DNA from: Gaoshiqia sp050298035
Lineage (GTDB): Bacteria > Bacteroidota > Bacteroidia > Bacteroidales > Prolixibacteraceae
Assembly (NCBI GenBank): GCA_050298035.1
Contig: JBNKTK010000064.1
Coordinates: 1-20,447, forward strand
DNA length: 20,447 nt
Direction of reading: 5' to 3'
A model generated the notes under the pieces. The model had not been told where the DNA came from. It saw only the letters and a list, made by a program, of their open reading frames with translations, and searched no databases. Of this stretch, positions 16,340-20,447 are shown piece after piece. The position numbers and the translations under genes are program-made. Position 1 is the stretch's first letter. Every line of letters starts with the position of its first letter.

Positions 16340-16744
16340 CTACCGAAAATAGGTGACACCTCTCAATTTATTTAGTATTTGCAACGGATCCTTGACATCC
16401 TCAATATGAGACTTCAAAGTTGAATCAGAACTATAAATGCCGGTGGCACTCCATACATCGCCATTCCCGAACACCATAAAGGTTCTGTTATTATTATACC
16501 AACCACTAAAGGTAAAACAGTCCGCCCTGTCAACTTCGGATTTTACAGCGTCACCCCATCCAAACGAAAGATAACATTTACTATAAAAGGTCGAATTGTT
16601 AGTGTCTGAAATATTTAACCTCGCTGCATTGTTGGCGGTTCCCCCACCAATAGCTAATTTTCCTGTACTCAATACTTTGATTTGGCAAAAAGAGCTTTGC
16701 CCTGTTAAGATAATTGCAATAACAAACAATAAAATCTTTCTCAT
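16340..16744 (-). CDS. Truncated secreted protein ending inside an S74 intramolecular-chaperone domain
   Basis: A 134-residue ORF with a signal peptide (MRKILLFVIAIILTGQSSFC). Its C-terminal part, YSSDSTLKSHIEDVKDPLQI (105-124) followed by LNKLRGVTYFR, is the beginning of the S74/endosialidase chaperone domain (pattern SDxxLK...L..L.GV.Y), which autocleaves from trimeric fibre or adhesin proteins after helping them fold. Normal domains continue for tens of residues with a GFIAQ-like motif; here a TAG follows VTYFR, then 11 sense codons (DDEKKDKTKHM) that fit the expected continuation, then more stops. The upstream stalk is also very short. This is most likely a remnant of a longer surface protein. 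Whether the short product is made is unknown. Confidence 0.65.
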   Translation of the reverse strand: MRKILLFVIAIILTGQSSFCQIKVLSTGKLAIGGGTANNAARLNISDTNNSTFYSKCYLSFGWGDAVKSEVDRADCFTFSGWYNNNRTFMVFGNGDVWSATGIYSSDSTLKSHIEDVKDPLQILNKLRGVTYFR

Positions 16745-16781
16745 AGTCTTTTGAATTTTGCATGAAAATCTCGGTTAATAA

Positions 16782-16955
16782 ATTTTAGATGGGCAGAAAC
16801 CCAATTTAATCTTTATTCTTCATGAATTGAAAAGGCACCCCCCCAAATATTATGCTAAAAAACATACCGCTGTTAATTGGTTCCACAAATATCTGGAAGG
16901 CGAACCTGCACCATACGACATGGACAAAATGATCAAAAATCAGGTTTTCAATTAA
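16782..16955 (+). pseudogene. Eroded coding remnant with its own terminator
   Basis: A plus-strand frame open from 16782 to the TAA at 16953-16955 has no plausible start. Its last 35 or so codons read like a real protein C-terminus: KYYAKKHTAVNWFHKYLEGE, then PAPYDMDKMIKNQVFN. A run of seven C (16838-16844) precedes this, a likely frameshift site. The earlier part in the same frame, GQKPNLIFIL, resembles the start of a sulfatase, but that match is too short to trust. The remnant is followed 22 bases later by a strong hairpin terminator, as expected for a former plus-strand gene. The family is not recognised. Confidence 0.4.
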
Positions 16956-16977
16956 AAAATAAGCCAACCAAAAACAC

Positions 16978-17030
16978 AAAAGTGGCATCGGTATTCCTTG
17001 TTTTTTCGGTACCGATGCCACTTTTCTTTA
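16978..17030 (+). terminator. Strong 16-bp hairpin terminator
   Basis: AAAAGTGGCATCGGTA (16978-16993) is perfectly complementary to TACCGATGCCACTTTT (17010-17025) around a 16-base loop, followed by CTTTA. The A-rich 5' side makes it potentially bidirectional. No intact gene precedes it on the plus strand. Confidence 0.85.
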
Positions 17031-17072
17031 TCTTAGTTGTTCCTAAAATTAATGTATCAAAAGAAATAGACG

Positions 17073-17945
17073 ATGAAATTTGGACAAGTCAGCAATCCCG
17101 AGTTGGTTGATTTTACGCTTCCCGGCGATCATCCCAAAACAAGGGCAATTTTGGAAGCCAACGACAACAACAAGCCCCTGACCATTTATGTGGGGTGCGC
17201 CAAATGGAACAAAACGGATTTAAAGAATTTTTATCCACGAGGGACAAAAGATGAATTGACCTACTATTCCACGCAATTTAATTCGATTGAGTTAAATGCG
17301 ACCTTCTACGGAATGCCTTCGGCACAACAAGTGATCACCTGGCGGGATAAAACTCCGGATCACTTTCGCTTTTTCCCGAAAATTACGCAAAGTATCAGCC
17401 ACATGCGGCGTCTCAACAATGTGGAACAGCTGACAGAAGAATACTGTGACAATATTTGCCAATTCGAACAAAAACTGGGAATGGTTTTCCTTCAACTACA
17501 CGACAATTTCGGATACAAGAATTTTGACAGGCTAATCAACTTCATCGGGAACTTCCCAAAGAGCATTCCTCTTGCTATTGAAATGCGTAATACCGACTGG
17601 TTTAATGATGAAAAAATTGCCAACGAAGTATATAACCTGCTCGAAAAACACAATACCACAAATATTATTGTCGACACCGCTGGCCGGCGCGACCTGCTGC
17701 ACATGCGGCTAACAACTCCCGTCGCGTTTATTCGCTATGTTGGGGCCAACGAACCGGTAAGCGACCGAAAACGGATTGACGACTGGATTGACAGGCTAAA
17801 AGTTTGGGTTGACTACGGATTGCGCGACATCTACTTCTTTGTTCATCAAAACATCGAAAAAGAATCGCCACTCCTGTCAGGCTATTTCATCGATAAAATC
17901 AACCAAACATTTGACCTTGATTTGAAAAAACCGATGTTGCTGTAA
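17073..17945 (+). CDS. DUF72 (YecE-family) protein
   Basis: A 290-residue cytoplasmic protein with a TIM-barrel-like DUF72 fold. Family landmarks are YVGCAKWNK (strand 1), YYSTQFNSIELNATFYG (the conserved N-S-I-E-x-N-xx-FY motif), the phenylalanine-rich FRFFPKITQSISH, AIEMRNTDWF in place of the common E-x-R-xx-SW, and VAFIRYVG near the end. Length is typical (240-300). The biochemical role of the family is not established, and neighbours do not help: a terminator separates it from the left and a secreted glycosidase lies 168 bases to the right. It probably forms its own transcript. I keep the first ATG (17073) although about 35 residues precede the conserved core, so a later start is possible. 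Confidence 0.9.
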   Translation: MKFGQVSNPELVDFTLPGDHPKTRAILEANDNNKPLTIYVGCAKWNKTDLKNFYPRGTKDELTYYSTQFNSIELNATFYGMPSAQQVITWRDKTPDHFRFFPKITQSISHMRRLNNVEQLTEEYCDNICQFEQKLGMVFLQLHDNFGYKNFDRLINFIGNFPKSIPLAIEMRNTDWFNDEKIANEVYNLLEKHNTTNIIVDTAGRRDLLHMRLTTPVAFIRYVGANEPVSDRKRIDDWIDRLKVWVDYGLRDIYFFVHQNIEKESPLLSGYFIDKINQTFDLDLKKPMLL

Positions 17946-18037
17946 GTCACAACTCTTTCAAACACGAGAACACAAAGGAACTGCACGCACGTTAAATTAT
18001 TAAAATTTACCTAAATTTAGTTGCTTTACTTTCAAAT

Positions 18038-18109
18038 ATGAAACCTTCCCGGCAAATCGACCGCAAAGTGATAAAAATACCCGGGACATTACGATTCATC
18101 CTAAACTAA
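18038..18109 (+). CDS. Possible 23-codon ORF just upstream of the GH2 gene
   Basis: ATG at 18038 encodes MKPSRQIDRKVIKI... ending FILN and stops at 18107-18109, four bases before the GH2 ATG. It is basic and has no recognised family. It could be a leader ORF or chance; the tight spacing is the only support. Confidence 0.22.
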   Translation: MKPSRQIDRKVIKIPGTLRFILN

Positions 18110-18113
18110 AGAC

Positions 18114-19916
18114 ATGAGAAAATCAACGTTCGTCCTGTTTTTTTTGCTAGTCACTATTTGTACCGGCAATTCCCAGCCAACTTTCATCACCAATGTTGAA
18201 AATCGCATTAACGAAAGTCTGGGCGGCAAATGGAAATACATCATCGATCAGTACAGCACCGGCAGTATTGGCTTCTCTCCTTTATATGAAAACAAAAAGC
18301 CAAAAGACAAAACCGATCGTGTTGAGTACAGTTTTGACCAGGCGCAAAGCTTGTGGGTACCGGGTTCGTGGAATGCCCAAAAAGATGAACTCTACTATTA
18401 CGAAGGGAGCATCTGGTACCGCAGGATGTTTGATTACCAGCGTAAACTAAAAAACTCACGCGTTTTCATCTATGTTGGCGCGGCCAATTACAAAACGCAA
18501 TATTCATTTAATGGGAAAAAACTGGGTGAGCATGAAGGAGGCTTTACTCCTTTTAGCTTTGAAGTAACTGATTTGATCAGGGAGAAAGACAACTTTGTAA
18601 TCCTGGGCGTGAATAACCGCCGCGAAGTTGACTACATTCCCGGAATGGTAACCGACTGGTACAACTATGGAGGCATTACCCGCGATGTAAAGATCGTGGA
18701 AGTTCCGCAAAACTATATCGATGATTTCACCATCGCCCTGAAAAAGGAAACTGCCACGGCCAAAGAAAAAGAGATCGACGGCAAGGTGGTGCTCACCGGC
18801 AAGCAAATCCCGGGAGAAGCCACAATTTCGATTCCGGAATTAAATCTTTCGCAAACCGTGAAAATTGACGAAAACGGACAGGGCACATTCACCTTCAAAA
18901 CAAAAAAGGTGATGCTGTGGAGTCCTGAAACCCCCAAACGGTATACCGTTGAAGTAAAAACCGACGAAGATGTTTTAACCGACCAGGTTGGGTTCAGGAG
19001 CATTGAAACCAACGGGAAGCAAATCCTCCTGAACGGAAAGCCAATATTTCTTCGTGGTATTTCCATCCACGATGAAAATCCTCTTCGTGCCGACCGGGCC
19101 AACTCGATTGATGATGCGAAACTGATACTGGGTTGGGCCAAAGAACTTGGCTGCAATTTTGCGCGCCTTGCCCACTACCCCCACCAGGAAAATATTGTAC
19201 GCATGGCCGATCAACTTGGCATTTTGCTATGGGAAGAATTACCGCTTTACTGGGGGATCAACTGGAAAAGCGACGAAGTTTTGGAGAATGCCAAACGCCA
19301 GTACGCCGAAGTAATCCGCCGCGACAAGAATCGGGTAGCCACCATCATCTGGAGTATTGCCAACGAAACCACGCCCGGGGATGCCCGAAACAAATTTTTG
19401 GGTTCTGTTGCCGATTATGTGCGCGAACTTGACCCAACACGCCTGCTGAGCGCTGCCTGCAAAAAGGACCTGGCCATCGACGGACATCCGGACAATGATT
19501 ACATGGTTAGTGACCCGATTGCCGAAAAACTCGACATTGTCAGTTTCAATGAATACATTGGATGGTACGGAGGCGCACCGGAAGAAAGCCGTAAAAAGAA
19601 CTTTATTATTGCTTACGACAAGCCGGTAATCATCAGCGAATTCGGCGGTGGCGCCATCCAGGGTTTTCATGCCGATTCAACCACTCGTTGGAGCGAAGAA
19701 TATCAGGAATACATGTACAAAGAAAACATTGCCATGTTTGAGCGTGTCCCGGGACTGGCAGGCATGACCCCGTGGATTTTGGCCGACTTCCAATCGCCGT
19801 TAAGACAATTACCCGATGTGCAGGATGGCTGGAACCGAAAAGGGGTTATTTCCGAAAAGGGCAAAAAAAAGAAAGCGTTTTACGTTCTTCAAAAATATTA
19901 CGAAACGAAAAAGTAA
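18114..19916 (+). CDS. Secreted GH2 glycoside hydrolase, probable beta-glucuronidase/uronidase
   Basis: A retaining exo-glycosidase of 600 residues, close to the length of E. coli GusA. Order: signal peptide (about 1-20), GH2 sugar-binding jelly roll (about 30-200), immunoglobulin-like domain (about 200-290) and TIM barrel (about 292-600). The acid/base is Glu418 in WSIANE and the nucleophile Glu509 in IISEFGGGA. RLAHYPHQENIVRMADQLGI and LLWEELPLYWG are standard GH2 barrel motifs. An Asn574-Arg-Lys576 triplet matches the NxK motif that contacts the uronate carboxylate in beta-glucuronidases, so GlcA or GalA is the likely leaving sugar; a beta-galactosidase is the alternative. It ends convergently with an alpha-rhamnosidase gene, pointing to a shared polysaccharide. 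Confidence 0.93.
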   Translation: MRKSTFVLFFLLVTICTGNSQPTFITNVENRINESLGGKWKYIIDQYSTGSIGFSPLYENKKPKDKTDRVEYSFDQAQSLWVPGSWNAQKDELYYYEGSIWYRRMFDYQRKLKNSRVFIYVGAANYKTQYSFNGKKLGEHEGGFTPFSFEVTDLIREKDNFVILGVNNRREVDYIPGMVTDWYNYGGITRDVKIVEVPQNYIDDFTIALKKETATAKEKEIDGKVVLTGKQIPGEATISIPELNLSQTVKIDENGQGTFTFKTKKVMLWSPETPKRYTVEVKTDEDVLTDQVGFRSIETNGKQILLNGKPIFLRGISIHDENPLRADRANSIDDAKLILGWAKELGCNFARLAHYPHQENIVRMADQLGILLWEELPLYWGINWKSDEVLENAKRQYAEVIRRDKNRVATIIWSIANETTPGDARNKFLGSVADYVRELDPTRLLSAACKKDLAIDGHPDNDYMVSDPIAEKLDIVSFNEYIGWYGGAPEESRKKNFIIAYDKPVIISEFGGGAIQGFHADSTTRWSEEYQEYMYKENIAMFERVPGLAGMTPWILADFQSPLRQLPDVQDGWNRKGVISEKGKKKKAFYVLQKYYETKK

Positions 19917-19938
19917 ACCAAGGAAAACAAATACGTTC

Positions 19939-19968
19939 AAAACCGGATGATCCTCTCGTCCGGTTTTT
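19939..19968. terminator. Bidirectional terminator between GH2 and rhamnosidase genes
   Basis: AAAACCGGA (19939-19947) pairs with TCCGGTTTT (19959-19967) around an 11-base loop, followed by T. A second outer arm, GTTCAAAA (19935-19942) with TTTTGAAC (19971-19978), overlaps it as an alternative pairing. The A-rich and T-rich flanks let it work for both convergent genes. Confidence 0.8.
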
Positions 19969-20005
19969 CATTTTGAACACAACAAAACGGCTAAAGCGTC
20001 CGCGT

Positions 20006-20447
20006 TTAGCGAACCACGTCAAACGAATGTGTGCCGGAACCAACATTTTCAATCACAACAAATTTACCGTCCGGTCTGAAAGTAACTTTTTCACCATCCA
20101 TGGTCACCTGTTGTTTTTTCGACCAGTTGGGCAGATAAACATTGGCCGTGGTATTGGCCGGAATTGAAACTTCCAGATGGAAAGACTGTTCCGGCTGATT
20201 TTTAAACGAAACCAGCACCTCTCCCCTGATCGTTGGACATTTAATCTCAGCAAACTCTAAACTGCCGGGCTGCGGCTTAATACGGATTTTCTTAAAGCCG
20301 GGCTCAATGGGCTCAATTCCCATCAACTTACGCGGAATGATGTTGGCCGGCACCGCCCCCCAGGCATGGTTCCAGTCCTGGTTGGGTTTGTATTTGTTGT
20401 CCCAGGCTTCCATGGTGATCGTTGATCCTGCCCGGATCATGTTGTAC
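20006..20447 (-). CDS. Alpha-L-rhamnosidase (GH78-type), C-terminal end only
   Basis: The last 146 codons of a larger gene whose start lies beyond the right edge. EAWDNKYKPNQDWNHAWGAV, then PANIIPRKLMGI and EPGFKKIRIKPQPG, is the end of the catalytic barrel and the C-terminal beta domain (Bac_rhamnosid_C) of GH78 alpha-L-rhamnosidases, which cleave terminal alpha-L-rhamnose. The final part is a beta-sandwich ending HSFDVVR. The catalytic acids lie outside the window. An internal ATG at 20440 is not the real start, since the frame stays open to the edge. It converges on the GH2 gene with a shared terminator between them. Confidence 0.88.
   Translation of the reverse strand, partial: YNMIRAGSTITMEAWDNKYKPNQDWNHAWGAVPANIIPRKLMGIEPIEPGFKKIRIKPQPGSLEFAEIKCPTIRGEVLVSFKNQPEQSFHLEVSIPANTTANVYLPNWSKKQQVTMDGEKVTFRPDGKFVVIENVGSGTHSFDVVR

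Larger units (their letters stand above)
16745..17072. other. 328-bp gap without an intact gene
   Basis: This gap lies between the truncated S74 gene (minus) and the DUF72 gene (plus). It holds the remnant at 16782-16955 and the hairpin at 16978-17030. The 40-odd bases after the hairpin are all that remain for a DUF72 promoter; TATCTTAG near 17028-17035 is only a weak match to TAnnTTTG. I see no RNA gene. Confidence 0.6.

Noticed and set aside
16877..17110. 77-codon plus-strand ORF spanning the hairpin before the DUF72 gene
   Set aside because: It runs through a terminator and into the DUF72 start with no protein-like motifs; the overlapping frame ending at 16955 is more convincing as the former gene.

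Overview
The window looks like a Bacteroidota chromosome. It carries a SusC/SusD pair with an ECF sigma factor and a FecR-type anti-sigma, a secreted protein with a type IX secretion (T9SS) sorting domain, and a promoter of the Bacteroidetes form TTTG-N20-TAnnTTTG. Moderate GC and the carbohydrate-oriented content would suit a Marinilabiliales/Prolixibacteraceae-like bacterium, but that placement is inferred from gene style, not from a phylogenetic marker.

Layout, left to right. (1) 109-6986, minus strand: sigma factor, then anti-sigma FecR, then SusC with an N-terminal STN signalling domain, then SusD. This is a cell-surface-signalling nutrient-uptake operon; the substrate is not evident. 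(2) 7273-13630, plus strand: a TetR repressor, then a tripartite RND efflux operon (lipoprotein adaptor, inner-membrane pump, TolC-like outer-membrane channel) ending in a strong terminator. Three copies of a 21-bp dyad surround tetR and precede the pump operon; they are the best candidate operators here. (3) 13746-15098, minus: a CLC antiporter whose filter motifs match the fluoride-exporting CLC-F branch, with a well-formed promoter but no fluoride riboswitch that I can see. (4) 15295-16744, minus: a T9SS-exported protein of unknown function and a short protein ending inside an S74 (endosialidase-chaperone) domain, apparently truncated. (5) 16745-17072: no intact gene, but an eroded plus-strand coding remnant followed by a 16-bp terminator hairpin. 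(6) 17073-17945, plus: a DUF72/YecE-family protein. (7) 18114-20447: a secreted GH2 glycosidase with the NxK motif of beta-glucuronidases, convergent with the C-terminal end of a GH78-type alpha-L-rhamnosidase cut by the window edge. Together they suggest attack on a polysaccharide carrying rhamnose and uronic acid.

I see no rRNA, tRNA, CRISPR array, transposase or phage module. I do not see a clearly new multi-gene system. The points most worth following are the repeated operator around tetR, small ORFs abutting the starts of the RND, CLC and GH2 genes, a hairpin between fecR and susC, and two gene remnants in 16.2-17.0 kb.
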